A DNA stretch of 64,000 nt from Trichobilharzia regenti (GCA_944472135.2 OX235264.1:86314319-86378318), one strand, 5' to 3'. Shown: positions 35,245-46,649, counted from the first letter of the stretch. Made by a program: numbers and translations. The notes: generated by a model from the letters alone, not told the origin.

Positions 35245-35530
35245 CATGTGCTACTGATATGATTTATCAGTAGTATGTACGGACGTTCATCGGCATACAA
35301 ATATCAAATAGCAGGAAGATACATTTGATGTCAGAGAAAGCAAGTGATGCAGCGTTGCGGAGATGCATGGAAGGAACACATAGAAACACAATATGAAGGC
35401 CATAAGTCGCAGGCACAGCACGGAAGATCTGTGTAAAAGGTGATTTGAAGATAAGGCATGCGTAATTTTGCTATATAGTGATACTAAATTTCAAATAAAC
35501 ATTCCTTTACCAAGTCTTTCGTCTTCTACC
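35245..35530 (+). repeat. Unclassified dispersed repeat (pair with 10815-11080)
   Basis: Same order of blocks as 10815-11080: 'gatttatcagtagtatgtac', 'ggacgttcatcggcata', 'ttgcggagatgcat', 'aatatgaaggcca', 'gaagataaggcatgcg', 'ttaccaagtctttcg'. Confidence 0.5.
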
Positions 35531-35914
35531 GTTACACTAGGACTTTAAACTAAAAAGCAGACATTTTTATACTCCCTTCAGTTCATATATCTGGAACACT
35601 AAAATAAAGTGTCTTATATAATCTTCACGTGCAACTTCGTTCGTTTGTCATGGGTACCTGGTACTCAGATGTTTTGAGGTTTCGGAAATACACAACAAAA
35701 CAACATACTAATACGAATAAATGAGCATGATAATTCAGATCCAACTGTGATACTCAAAAAAGTCTTGAATCAAGAGAATTAACAACAACCTTCAACCAAC
35801 TGCTCTAATTGACTTGTCATTAATCAAACATAACTGCGATTTGTTTTCGATGGATTGAGAATGTAATCTGATTCTCCTGTCTATTAGTAGCACATTAGAC
35901 CATTTCCAGGACTG

Positions 35915-36125
35915 TTTTTCATTCTTTTGTGTTATGAGTGGAACATAGGACACCGAGCTTGAGCTTTGAAGTTTCCACAGTGGTGGTATTTTTTGCAGAG
36001 TGGAGAAGCTAGTCTCACGCAAAACCTTTACTTTCGGTCAGGTTGCACAAGATAAAAGAATGCGTCGAATGGGAATCGAACTCAAACTGAGTGTGTGGTT
36101 AGAGATTACCACTGAACCATCGACT
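35915..36125 (-). repeat. RTE-tailed SINE, diverged
   Basis: Minus strand: head with box B 'gagttcgattccc', the middle block, 'tgtggaaacttcaaagctc' and 'tatgttccactc'. Collinear with 12565-12800 at lower identity. Confidence 0.6.
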
Positions 36126-36589
36126 AACATTTGCTAGGATGACTAGGTCGATTTCAATTTGTATACGTACCACTCGTACTGTCACCGAGATAGTGCCTTT
36201 AGTGAATACCTTATTATGATAAGCGATCAATGACAATCATATGCACTTACTGACGAAGAAAGTAACCACTGATGTTTGTCGGTGTCAAGCACAAATCATG
36301 AATTCCGCTGCTAACCATTACCATTTGTATAACTTGATTCTTTTCAGATGGCACTAAATATATAGTGATCTAATTGCTAGTAACCAAAAACTATAAGGGG
36401 AATTACTTATAGGCGGAGCATGCTTATTTACGTCAGAGGTTTCGACTGATTAATTACATTGATGAAGGTGGTTTTTATCACTACAATTCACACAGCATTC
36501 TTTAGGTTTCGTGCTCACCTTGCCAGAACTCAATTGCTCAGGAGAGATCTCCCATTTACCGGAATAAGAATCACACTTATTATGTGAAG

Positions 36590-36680
36590 ACTGATGATAT
36601 TGCCAGGTTGCCCAGATTGAACGGGACTCGAACCCAGGACACGCTATCTGCAGACAGAGCTGTTTAGCCAATGAATCATA
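36590..36680 (-). repeat. tRNA-like SINE head, isolated
   Basis: Minus strand: 'tcattggctaaacagctctg', then a box B 'gggttcgagtccc'. No convincing cloverleaf; taken as a SINE relic. Confidence 0.4.
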
Positions 36681-36689
36681 TATTTACTC

Positions 36690-37990
36690 ATTCTCATCAA
36701 TTGTACGAATTCTAAAATCCCGGCACAAGTTAGTTATACACATCTCACGGATCACAATCAACTTGCGCTCAACTCAGTGACACATAAGGTGTGATAAAAC
36801 GAACATCGAACAGTAGAATTAGAAAAAAGCCAGTGTATCATAAGCCGATGAACAAAATAAATATTAAACGTGAATTTCATTCCATTAACAATATCATGGT
36901 ATCTATTATAATAAAGTCATTACGAAAACCATGAACACCTACTACGAAGGTAAACACTTTACTACTGATATTATTTCAATGAGTAGTTTAGGAGAACGTC
37001 AAGCAAGAACTAGAGTTTCATGCCGTATAAGACATTATGATTAGATTCAAAATTCCTCTGGTTTTCAATATCACTCACTGTCAACCCTCTGCCCCCTTTC
37101 CCTGCCCCCATGCAGCCACCCACGAACCCAACAATGAACAACGGGGAAAAAAAACCTCGCCAAAAATCAAAGAAAGAGAAGAATACATTGATGAAAGTAC
37201 ATGTGAGAACTATTATTGTAAACTCTTGTCCAGAAAAGATCAAGCAGAAGATAAACTCTGATAATAACCACAACACAAAGGCTAGAATCGTAATACTAAT
37301 GATACAGATATATAACTGATATTAAGTAATTAAAAATACAATCAGAATATGAATAGGATGATTCAAAGGGATTGTTAAACAGTTTTGATTGTTTATTTTA
37401 CTCAATTTTAAGAAGCACAGAAAGCAGTGGTTAACAAAGAGAAGACAGACTAGCAGACAATTTATCTGCATCTCTCTGTCTGTCTCTTTCATGCCCTACT
37501 ATTCACCCTTTTTTTATTATACATAGTAGGCGGACTAATGATGGTTAGACGGAATATTTAAATTTATGCATGTTTACATGCGTAAAAGAATTGAGAGATG
37601 GGCTAAAACGGCTGGAAGAGATCACAAATAAAAAGACATTCATTTTTTCTACTGACTAAAACAAAAGAAAACAAAGTGTAAAAAACACCAAGAGATCACA
37701 TAATGAAGACACAGAACACATTAAACATGTTATTTCAGTAGATATCATTTAATGATATGGAGCAGGACTTACAAAAAGAACACATATAATGACAACTGAG
37801 AGAGAGAGAGATATTAAGCAAATAACTAGAAGAGTATACAAGTAAGTATAAACAATATACAAATGTAGCTCATCTTTAATAATGTTTAGAGGAATAAAAG
37901 GCTTAAAAATCATGGAAATATGAAGAAGATATGCACAAGTGTGCAGTGGAAACACACAACACAAATTATGTTCAGAAATGCAAAACTGAT
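36690..37990. other. No gene seen; includes likely 3' flank of UBE2Q
   Basis: A lysine-rich frame at 37037-37319 has no splice or domain support. 37300-38147 may hold the UBE2Q 3' untranslated region (minus strand); AATAAA on that strand occurs at about 37391-37397 but was not proven to be used. Confidence 0.35.
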
Positions 37991-38147
37991 CCACCCAGTT
38001 TCTCCTCATATGATGAAAAGACTTGTGTATTTCATAAAAATTTATATAGTATAGTTGATATTTTTTTAGCGGGCCGTTATTGATCACCAGATGTGTTTGC
38101 ACATGTATAAAGGCGGTATGAGGATCATTAAACACATAGTGGCAAGA

Positions 38148-38246
38148 CTAACCATCTGATTTCGGTGGAGTATACCAACCACTTTCTTCGTGAATTTGAA
38201 CTAGACCCCGGTAAGACAGTTGAGCTCGACGAAGGGAATACTGATC
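38148..38246 (-). CDS. UBE2Q: UBE2Q, last coding exon
   Basis: Acceptor 'tatatgttag' read on the minus strand, then 32 residues and TAG (38148-38150). The sequence [20 protein letters not shown], then [12 protein letters not shown], is the conserved C-terminus of UBE2Q1/UBE2Q2, which end in WYTPPKxDG. Phase 0 joins it to the exon at 45317-45520. This fixes the end of the gene. The frame at 37749-38135 downstream is taken as 3' untranslated sequence. Confidence 0.9.
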   Translation of the reverse strand, partial: DQYSLRRAQLSYRGLVQIHEESGWYTPPKSDG

Positions 38247-39403
38247 CTAACATATAAACACAAAACATTCCATTAAAATGAGAAGAGATAATTAAAAGAC
38301 AAACAGAAGTGTATAGGCTAAAACAGATATTTATCGCAGAATATCTAACTAGCTCCGACTTGAAAACTCTATAAAGTACTAATATAAGAGACTGAAAAGA
38401 GGTTGCATCAATTCATACAGGTGTTGTCATTGAATATCATTTTGAGACATCAGCTGCTCAGATGATAAAAGATGAGCAATGAACACTTAGCATCTTTAGG
38501 TGCCAATAAATCCCAAATAGTCGCCAGAGTTGAAAATGTAACTCATTTCGTCATATACCCCGATTTTGCGCCATTTTTAAACCAGCTAAAACAGGCTTCG
38601 ACCAGTCAAAACCTATCTAAACAATTCTAACCCATTGGGCTAAGGCAGAATGTCATCATAATGTGAGTGGACAACCTTAAAGTCAGAACTTATGCAACCA
38701 ATTAAATTAGCTCTTTATGGCTTGAAATTTGTAGTGTTTGTACATAATGCTTTTTCGTATGATAAAATAGATTGTTCTCACTGGCCTGAACCAGTCTGTC
38801 TTCCATCTTTATTTGCGTGGGCTCTGGGAATCAAGAGTGATTAGAAATGGGTACTGGTAGTTGGTCTTTAGACGAGCTACTTATTTCCATCCCTGTTGAA
38901 TCCTAGTCGCAGCACTACTGTTATTGTCAATCGCATCGCCCCATATACGATTTTGGTGACATTATGGAACCCGAACAGCGGTATTCTTCTCGTACACAAC
39001 AATCTAAAATATACAACAGTTTTCACATCCACCAACCTATCCACCTATGTAGATTAGTTTTTGAAGCACTATTCTAGCTACTTTAATAGTGGACAACTCA
39101 TTAATTATAAGCAGCACTTACCAAAAGATTTATCATGCAGAATTAGTCAATGTGTTCAGATTATTGTATACCCTATCATCAGAAGGTTGGAGATAGACAA
39201 ATGTACGTTTGCATTTGTATGTATGCCAATTAAATTGAAATCATCGAAAACTAGGAAAGTTCAACCCTATGTCTATTTAGTGAAAACGCTTCTTACTAAG
39301 AATTCATTCTATGAAAAGTCATATTGTTTGTGATTGGATTAGTGATCTGAAGATAGATGTCTTGCTATCTTGGTTTCTTTTTTTGTAACTTATTCTATTC
39401 TCG

Positions 39404-39595
39404 ATTATTGAATTGAATTTTTGATTTTCCCGTCGATTGATTGGACCGAAGTGCTCGGTCTCAGGTTGACATGTCGGCTACTTGTGCAGATGCTTCGACG
39501 ATGTCTGGGGATTTGATTTGTATACAATTGGCGGTGGAGACCGAGCACTTCGATCCAATCAATCAACGGGAAAATCAAAAATTCAATTCAATAAT
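39404..39595. repeat. Long near-perfect inverted repeat (59-bp arms, 74-nt loop)
   Basis: 39404-39462 and 39537-39595 are reverse complements with only two mismatches (39434/39565 and 39446/39553). It lies in the last UBE2Q intron, just upstream of an SM-alpha head. The loop is not coding. Could be a foldback/MITE-like element or an expressed hairpin RNA precursor. No second copy is seen in the window. Confidence 0.92.
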
Positions 39596-39616
39596 TAATA
39601 TGACCCGTTGCACAAG

Positions 39617-39830
39617 AGGTGGCTCTCGCGGCCCAAGTGGTCTGGTGGATAACGCTTTGGCGTTTGAAACTATGGGCACTGGTTTCGAGCCTCAGTGGGA
39701 ACATCATTACTCACTGAGAAATGCAGGTACACCCAGCTGACGAGTCCCAAATAGGACGAAATGCGCATCCTGGATTCCACTGCTAGCCACCATTCACCAA
39801 TTGTATTATTCTATTCTCTTTTAATTATAA
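39617..39830 (+). repeat. SM-alpha SINE, best copy
   Basis: tRNA-like head with box A-like 'tggtctggtggataacgc' and box B-like 'ggtttcgagcctc', then 'actgagaaatgcag', a hammerhead domain (39732-39775) and the end 'ccaccattcaccaattg'. The layout is that described for the schistosome SM-alpha family: a pol III-type promoter followed by a self-cleaving domain. Confidence 0.8.
39732..39775 (+). ncRNA. Hammerhead ribozyme of SM-alpha SINE
   Basis: Stem I 5' strand CCAG (39733-39736), core CTGACGA (39737-39743), stem II GTCC/GGAC (39744-39747, 39754-39757), GAA (39758-39760), palindromic helix III ATGCGCAT (39761-39768), C17 at 39769, then the stem I 3' strand CTGG (39770-39773). The only departure from CUGAUGA is at U7, a position known to tolerate change. 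Predicted cut after the AUC at 39769. Helix III is so short that a dimer or tertiary contacts are probably needed. Confidence 0.78.
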
Positions 39831-40164
39831 TAGTTTCTTCATTGCATGTTGTAACAGTTTAACTTAGACTGTCAGATAACTAAATTGTATGTATGCATGT
39901 GTGCACTACTAGTCACGGAGTTATAATAACTATTCTACTGACAACCAGAAATCTGTGACTTTATAACTGATTAGCGAGAGAGTTTCCTTTGAATATATAA
40001 CAGAGGGAAACGGTAAATTGCCGCCACTAATTGCAGTTGCAGTGTATACAAGTATAGTGTTTCTTAGTGTATAAAGTTTTCCCTATTTCCAGTGAAAATA
40101 TAGAATGAAGAACATTAGGGATATTGCAAGCTGATCATCAATAAGAACAAATATATCTTTAAGA

Positions 40165-40265
40165 AGACTATCAGTGATGACTTCGCAATTGAACTATCCA
40201 GCTCGGAGAACACAACGATGTTAAAAAAATCCATCTGAGCTGTGAATCTTCTCCACTGAGACTAT
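40165..40265 (+). repeat. Penelope-like tail fragment
   Basis: 'aactatccagctcggagaac' and 'catctgagctgtgaatcttc' match the 3' tail at 4960-5030. Confidence 0.6.
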
Positions 40266-40389
40266 ATATATTCTAGGCATTACTAATCACAAATTTATGA
40301 GTGACTATGAGTCAATATATTTTTATGGTGTATGATTAATGATAAAAAAAGTTTCCATTGGATAAATAGTGGCTATTCTATATTCAAAC

Positions 40390-41240
40390 ATGTATATGAT
40401 TGAGCCTGTTGACCAATTCACTTATTTGGGAATTCGCATCAGCCAGTGCTAACGGGTTGATTGCTGAGGAAATCTCAGCACGCGTACAGAAGGCTTGTTT
40501 CGCATATGCCAGTTTACACCATCTCTGGCTTAGTAGACGTGATATCCAGCTATCGACCAAAGGGCGGGTGTACTGCTTATCAGTCCGCTCCGTCCTCCTT
40601 TATGGCTGGCTGTGAGACCTGGCCACTGAGAGTGGAAGACATGAAAAGATTAGCTGTCTTTGATCATAGGTGCCTGCGTTCTATTTCCCGTGTGAAGCGG
40701 TATAGTAGGGTGTGCAATACTGAGGTTAGGCATCAAGTGCTAGGCAAGGAGGAGAAATCAATCGGTGAGGCTGTGAGATAGTGAGGGCATGTGTTACGTA
40801 CGCCTAGACATTGCCTTCCTCGACAGGGAATGTTAGCTGACATAGGATCAAGCTGGAAAAGAGCTAGTGGTTGTCGAACCAAAACATGGCTTCACCAGTC
40901 AATGAAATCCACAACAGTTAGTTTAAGCCAGTCAGGTAGGAAGGTGTAGACTTCCTGACTAGTTGTGATCCTCGGGACGGTAAACGTTAATGAAGGCTGG
41001 AAACAATTGGTGATATGGTTCAAAATCGTTGTCAATGGTACAGATGCATCCACTTCTTGTGTAATAAAATATCCAATAAAACTATATTGCTCTTCGTTAT
41101 TACTATTCCTTTTGTCTCATATCCCTGTTCACTGTCTCTATTTTACATTTCTTCTCTTGCTATGTGTGCTACATGGAGTGTGGCAACTTGAACTGGTGCA
41201 CATCTGTGCAAAGTTCTACATTGAAACCAGTAAGTCAACC
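40390..41240 (+). mobile_element. Second RTE subfamily, 3' part, broken
   Basis: Collinear with 56160-57000. The start 'gttgaccaattcacttattt' (DxFTYLG), ISARVQKACFAYASLHHLWL, SVLLYGW, a region encoding WPLRVEDMKRLAVFDHRCLR, then the 3' untranslated part to 'gtgcaaagttctaca'. Several frame changes. Lies in the last UBE2Q intron, opposite to the gene. Confidence 0.82.
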
Positions 41241-41439
41241 GTGTATATGGAAATTCATCAGTGATCTAATCCTAAAAATAAAATTCTAAGATGAAAAACA
41301 TTCGCTTAATTCCCTGAAAGTGAGAGCGAAATAGTAACAAATGACAAAAATACACAATAATAAATATTTCTTTATTAGTCTGACTTTTTGTATTATACTA
41401 ACGACAGTTTTCACAAGGTAAAATTTATTTTATTTATAT

Positions 41440-41625
41440 ATTTCTTATTACCACAGCTTGATTCCACACAGTATTTTGGTACAACTATGGAATTTCTAGT
41501 GTGTGATATCGGTAGTTCAAATTAAGTGGGCCGACCATTAATATCAGGTGTGCATCGGCCGGGTATCGAACCCCGGACCGTGTGCATGGTCGGCGAGCGT
41601 CCTAACCGCTGTACCACCGACGCGT
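41440..41625 (-). repeat. CR1-tailed tRNA-headed SINE
   Basis: Minus strand: head 'gcgtcggtggtacagcggtt', box B 'ggggttcgatacccgg', 'ccgatgcacacctgata', 'tagaaattccatagttgtac', 'ctgtgtggaatcaagctgtg'. The head is close to that of the RTE-tailed copy at 58985-59210, the tail is not. Confidence 0.75.
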
Positions 41626-41874
41626 GTCAGTGACTACTGTGTCCAAGATAACAACAATAAAAAATAACATTATCATGTGTCACCATATCCGTTACATAAA
41701 ACATGTGTACATTAATTTCCAGAAAGCTATGATGTAGTTTCTTCATAAGGTATTAGAAACAATAACAAACGATAATTAATTGAACTTCATTTTGAACACA
41801 ACTTACACAACAACAATGTTAGTAGAGTTTTAGAGATACTAGGTATGTATCAAGTTATTTCTTTCGTTTTAAGT

Positions 41875-42185
41875 TAAATCACAAACTGGAATCAGTTTGG
41901 CGAACCGTGGTAAACCGTAAAGTACTGGGTAGGTGTTCGTTCTGGCTTTGGACTCTTCAGTAGTACGGAGCCGTAACTTCACCGGGAATCGAACCCAGAA
42001 CTTTCGGCTGACGAGACGAGCTTGCTGATCATTCCACTCAGGATGAAGGAATCCAATCCCACATGAATTGTAACCTCTGCCCAATTGGTGATATGTGATG
42101 CAACCGCCAGGCAGTGTCATCATCGATGAGTATTTACCTTCACATCCAACTTGGTGGACTTCATTGGTCACGATGTTTCATTAGG
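41875..42185 (-). repeat. Second tRNA-headed hammerhead-type repeat (copy 6)
   Basis: Minus strand: 'cacctgcctggcggttgcat'-like 5' part, head 'gatcagcaagctcgtctcg', box B 'gggttcgattcccgg', then GTACTACTGAAGAGTCC, 'aaagccagaacgaac' and CCCAGTAC. CTGAAGA is intact here; stem II and GAAA are not. Confidence 0.55.
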
Positions 42186-42799
42186 ACTCCGGACACCTTC
42201 ATCCTATAATCAATCACTGGTGTGTAACAGATTAATTTTCAAGTAATTAATTGTACAGAGTGGATTAGTTTCAATTTAGATGTATTGTGTTTATTTGGTT
42301 CACTTTTTTAAAATACTTTTTTTAGTTTAGAGTGGTTTTTTCTCGATAAAACTCACTGTGCAATTTCACATCAGTGCATATATACCTGAAACTGTTTGTG
42401 CCCATGGTTCTATCAGACTGACAACAAAACTTGTTGCTAATTCATCCAAAGAGATTTACGATTACATGTGAACTAGTATTTGGACAGATTTATTCTAATA
42501 GCCTAGCAAAATGTCGTTCAACCTCAGTTGTCTATCATTATAAATTAGATCATATTTCATGCATGGTTATTGAATAATTCAAATAAACTTGACTAATTAC
42601 TTAACTTTAGTCTACAAAGATTGTGAAATTTTTGACATATTTTTAGAAAAAAATAAGACTAATTAGGTTAATAAGGTTCCTTCAAGTGGGAAAATCTGTT
42701 GCTGACCGAGTTTCTAAATTAAAATACTACGAACGAACCCCCAGGGATCATAAATATATATTTATGCTATCACCTCTACAGGTAGTGATGTCATTTTTT

Positions 42800-43040
42800 C
42801 CATTCTTTTGCACTCTCAGTGGAACACATAAGGCTTCAAAAGCTCTAAAGTTTTGGTAGAGTTCGCGTTGTTTTTTAAGGGGTGGATTTGCTAGTTTTAC
42901 ACCCATCTTCACCTTCTTTTCCAACCTTACTATCTACGGGCTAGTAAACCAGGCAAAGTTTAAGAGTGCATCGACCGGGAATCAAACCCTGGACCAAGTG
43001 AGTGGTTGATGAGCATTCTGCTACTGAACCACCAATGGCA
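42800..43040 (-). repeat. RTE-tailed SINE, diverged
   Basis: Minus strand: head, box B 'agggtttgattcccgg', middle block, and the tail 'gccttatgtgttccactgag'. Collinear with 58985-59210. Confidence 0.62.
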
Positions 43041-43327
43041 CAACAGTGATATCACTGAAGTAACGAATTTTCAGTTAAATTTATTATTCTACTTCTCCTT
43101 TTACCTTAATACAGTCCAAATAAATTCAATATAATTGTTGTTTCGGTAGGATTATTTGTTTGATATATATTACTTAGTTCTAATCAGGTTTTATGGATTA
43201 CCAGTTTTACTCCTTGAACAATCACTATTTTATCAGCATTCCATAGCTAATATAGGATGACGTAATCTGAAGTACAAATATTTATCAGTGTGTAGTAGTA
43301 ACTTTGCATGCAATAAGTTGACCCTCT

Positions 43328-43737
43328 GTTATGTACTCGTCGAGTAGTTAATAGTACTGACGCGGAAAGAGGGAAATCAGAAGACCACCAGGTTTACGAT
43401 GATACCTGTATTTTCCAGACAAGGAAAATAAATGTCACACAAGAGTGTGAGTGAAATGGTACGAGTGTACGAAAAAACGTGTGTGAACAAGAATATATAA
43501 AAGAATACAAGGCAAGAGTACATATGAAAATGGCTAATACACATGGACCAATAAGATAACGTCTTACCACGATTGGTTGTAATGTTATGTGATAATAAGG
43601 TCATACGTGTTTATTTAGTTAGTGGACAGACAAAAGCGTATTGTCAGTTATAATGAAATATCGATCCATATACACATAGCAAAATATAATAGACTGTCAA
43701 AAACAAAACACACATCATGTGGATACATATCACCCTC
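43328..43737 (+). repeat. Unclassified repeat L, longest copy
   Basis: Begins near 'tgttatgtactcgtcgag' and runs through 'gaaatcagaagaccacc', 'gtgtgtgaacaagaa' and 'ccacgattggttgtaatg' to 'ggatacatatca'. Copies at 32963-33203 and 48393-48710 end at the same CATATCA. No coding capacity. A solo LTR (TGT start) or the 3' end of a LINE (fixed 3' end, variable 5' end) are both possible. Confidence 0.7.
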
Positions 43738-43852
43738 TCACTCATATACAATAATTAAGCTAGTAACAATTGATGTTCTTGTGTTACGGCAAAAGTTGCA
43801 CATCCCTATATAAATTCGGTGATTACGACATTGGTATTTATCTTACTTATTG

Positions 43853-43955
43853 ATATGATTATGAACAATAACTTTTGTTCGAAACGTCGTCCAGTAAATA
43901 ATACTATTTTACTGACTGTGTGGTACATTTGATAAACAAACTAATATGGAATTTA
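43853..43955 (+). repeat. Repeat with hammerhead-like motif (pair with 9132-9235)
   Basis: TTGATATGA, GAACAA/TTGTTC as stem II, CGAAACGTCGTCCAG, then 'taaataatactattttactg'. Nearly the same as 9132-9200. Confidence 0.5.
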
Positions 43956-43999
43956 TCTTACTTATTTCTACTCAACCTTATATAGGTCCCTATTTCCAC

Positions 44000-45055
44000 A
44001 CTTAACTTCATACAACTTCACTACCTCATGGAATAATATTTAATTGGCCTATAGTATACGAAAGAAATAGACTGACTGAAAGAGAATATGGAACACGTCA
44101 AGTGAATATTTCCCCATCAACACTAACCTATTAAGAGGAAATGAAGTAAAATAGTATATCAGCCATTACACTTAACTGGCAGTTCACATTAGTTCTAGTG
44201 GCTCAGTAAATGATGAGATCTTAGCACATGTACAAAAAGTTCATTTAGCACACGGAAATCTGACTGCTGATTGAGCCTCTGAGTTAACTGTATTCTACTT
44301 CATATGATCATTAAAAATGGACGGTTAGTAAAAAAAAGACTGCAAATATCTGGATCACTATTGTCTTTGTAGTGTTTGGTAAGACAATAATATCAGCTTT
44401 TTCGTAGTTAGGCAAACAGTACCACATAAGACAGGTTAGTCAATCGTGGAAGTTTTAAGCCTTCATCGCTACAGATAGCGGAGACAAGTGCCACCACCCA
44501 CGGTTATTCTCCGTCTACCTTTAATGTAACACATATTGAAGTTCAAAAATGAGTGAAAAAAAACGTGGCATCAGATCCTTCTATGATGTCACTAACAGTT
44601 TTGTACAGCCATGTAGGCAAGTGAAAGTTACCTATATAGATTGGATACAACTAAATGGACCTAATGACTAGAGAATATATGTCATACAACTTTAATTTAT
44701 TTCTGTAGTGCAGATATATATAGTCATACTTTGAATTAATTTAAATGATAACATCACACATTATTTTCTTCGTCTATCTTATAGAACTTTACAGCCTTCA
44801 ATTGATTATGTAATTCTCTTAAATGACCTTCAGGAGTCAAAAAAGAAAACACATGACAGATGAATAAAAACAACAGAACAATCGCTCATAAAAACGTATA
44901 CCCTCGAAAAATAAATAAATAAATATGTCTAGCATTGATTTATATGAAGAAATGATGATATGAGCGTTTATATCCTATAAATAAATCATTCAAAATTATA
45001 TCACTTAAACACCATGGCTGTATATGTATGCAAGTAACACAATGTAACAAATGAA
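44000..45055. other. UBE2Q intron, no gene seen
   Basis: No coding signal; 44230-44290 is a faint trace of the second RTE subfamily ('aaatgatgagatcttagcac'). Confidence 0.35.
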
Positions 45056-45059
45056 GCTA

Positions 45060-45150
45060 AATTATAGAGAATATATGTAGCTCAGGTGGATGATCTACAA
45101 TTAGTTATGTTCTCTGAGCTGGTTGGCTTAATTGTGGAGCTCAATTATAT
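45060..45150 (-). repeat. Penelope-like tail fragment
   Basis: The minus strand reads 'cagctcagagaacataacta' and 'catccacctgagctacatat', as in the tail at 4960-5030. Confidence 0.55.
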
Positions 45151-45316
45151 TGAAGTGGAAATAGAAACAATAACTAATGACTACTAATCGACTATTTAAT
45201 GTCATTCACGCAATATCATTTGATGATTATCAATTTAAACACAAAAGACAAAAAAAATTCTAGAGAAAGACTGAAAACCATAATGACATTATCTTTAGGA
45301 AGCACAAATAACTTAC

Positions 45317-45520
45317 ATCTGTTGCACTGAAATTTATGCGTGCTCGACCTTTCACCAAGGTGGCAGCTATCTGCATAATAGCTGATTCAATATCATAAGC
45401 ACTTGACCAACCTTGTTTAGTAAACAATTCCATGCATATTGCTCCACCAGCTAAAACATAACCATTTTCAATGACTGGATAGAGAATACGCACAAAAGGT
45501 GGTTCAAAAGGGTATGTTTC
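45317..45520 (-). CDS. UBE2Q: UBE2Q, catalytic exon
   Basis: 68 codons, phase 0 at both ends. Acceptor 'cactcttgtag' and donor GTAAGT (minus strand, 45311-45316). The protein [20 protein letters not shown], then [20 protein letters not shown], then [20 protein letters not shown], matches the E2 core of UBE2Q1/UBE2Q2. The cysteine in GGAICMEL (codon 45434-45436) corresponds to the ubiquitin thioester residue of the family. UBE2Q enzymes take activated ubiquitin from E1 and pass it to substrates or E3 ligases. The donor side is used because reading on gives [10 protein letters not shown], which is not family-like. Confidence 0.93.
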
Positions 45521-45727
45521 CTACAAGAGTGTAACAAAAAATATGAAAGAGAAGCCATGTAAAAACGGTAAATCACAAACTATGACTATATAAATAATTG
45601 ATAAAATTCATAGTTCATAATAGATATGACATCCATGCCAGCTTTACAGCATAACACGTGAAGAGGAATGTAGGTGAAAAATCATAAGCGAATGAATACC
45701 AGGCAAACACTTTTCACCAGCTAGATT

Positions 45728-46232
45728 ACTATTATTCCCCTGGGTTCCAAGTGGAACAAACAGTGTCAACAACACATCTCCACTTTGTTTTATTTGCTGT
45801 CCTCTTCATTTGGTTAGCCAGACGATTGCCCATAACCTCTCATCTCCTCCTTGCACGAACTCTCCCATGTCACCCTCACACCGATGACCTACTCGTCGCT
45901 TCCCACCGGGATTCCATTAGAGCGATGGCCTGCACTGAGCGCGATGTCATTTGACGGCCTCCTCTCAAAGTATGCTCGATCCATCTCCACTTCCGCCTAC
46001 ATATTTGTTGAGCAATCGGCTCTCGACTGTTGGTTTGTTGTGAGAGTTTCTCGTTGTTGATTCTTTCTGGCCATTTGATCCTCAGTATGGAGCCAGCGAA
46101 GACAGCTGTTGATAAAAGTCTGTAGTAGCCTGTTAGAAATCCTTTACGTGGCCCGCGGTGCAAGTTTCTAACCCGTATAGAAGGACCGATTTCACAGTTG
46201 TATTGAAAATCCAAATCTTGTTCTTTGTGCTG
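45728..46232 (-). mobile_element. RTE LINE 3' fragment
   Basis: Minus strand, collinear with 62300-62775: FNTTVKSVLLYGLET-like start, LQTFINSCLRWLHTE-like and RRKWRWIEHTLRG (45876-46214), the tail 'gttccacttggaacccaggg', and AATAATAG. Frameshifts present. Inserted in the UBE2Q intron in the same orientation as the gene. Confidence 0.83.
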
Positions 46233-46244
46233 GGTTGATTAAGT

Positions 46245-46345
46245 CAACCAAAGCAGGGAGGCAGATACATCCAGCTGACAAGCCTCTAATGAAAAGAGAC
46301 TAGGATTCCGGATTTCACTACTAGTGACAGCAAAATATGATTGAA
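46245..46345 (+). repeat. SM-alpha 3' half, decayed
   Basis: 'ggcagatacatccag', CTGACAAGCCTC, 'gactaggattccggatttca', 'ctactagtgac'. The hammerhead core is damaged. Confidence 0.5.
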
Positions 46346-46489
46346 AGTTGAAAGATAAACGCAATTAACCTAAAATCCCAGTCATAATCAGTTGTTACAC
46401 TTGTATAGATTTGACTTAGAATTTCAGGAGCACTGGGCAGTTGCTCCGTCTGTATTTGGTAATAGTGAGTACCCGAATTTTTTTAAATA

Positions 46490-46640
46490 TATTTGTGCGT
46501 TGAAGTTTCTGTAGCGATTTGGTCAAGTTTTGGGGGTGGAGTTGCTAGCACCACGCCCCAACCCTCCCTCTTTATCCGGGCTTGGGACCGGTTAGAAAAC
46601 TAGCGAGCTAGTAATCTAGGCGAGTACCCGAAACTGCAAG
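46490..46640 (-). repeat. RTE-tailed SINE, partial
   Basis: Minus strand: middle block 'gggttggggcgtggtgctag' and 'cgctacagaaacttcaacg'. Head and tail are poorly kept. Confidence 0.5.
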
Positions 46641-46649
46641 AAGACTAGC

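Noticed and set aside
37037..37319. Lysine-rich plus-strand frames that might be another exon of the plus gene
   Set aside because: No acceptor and donor pair with the needed phase, and two frames overlap equally well.
37749..38135. 128-residue minus-strand frame
   Set aside because: It lies directly after the UBE2Q stop codon, has no domain and is low-complexity hydrophobic; taken as 3' untranslated sequence.
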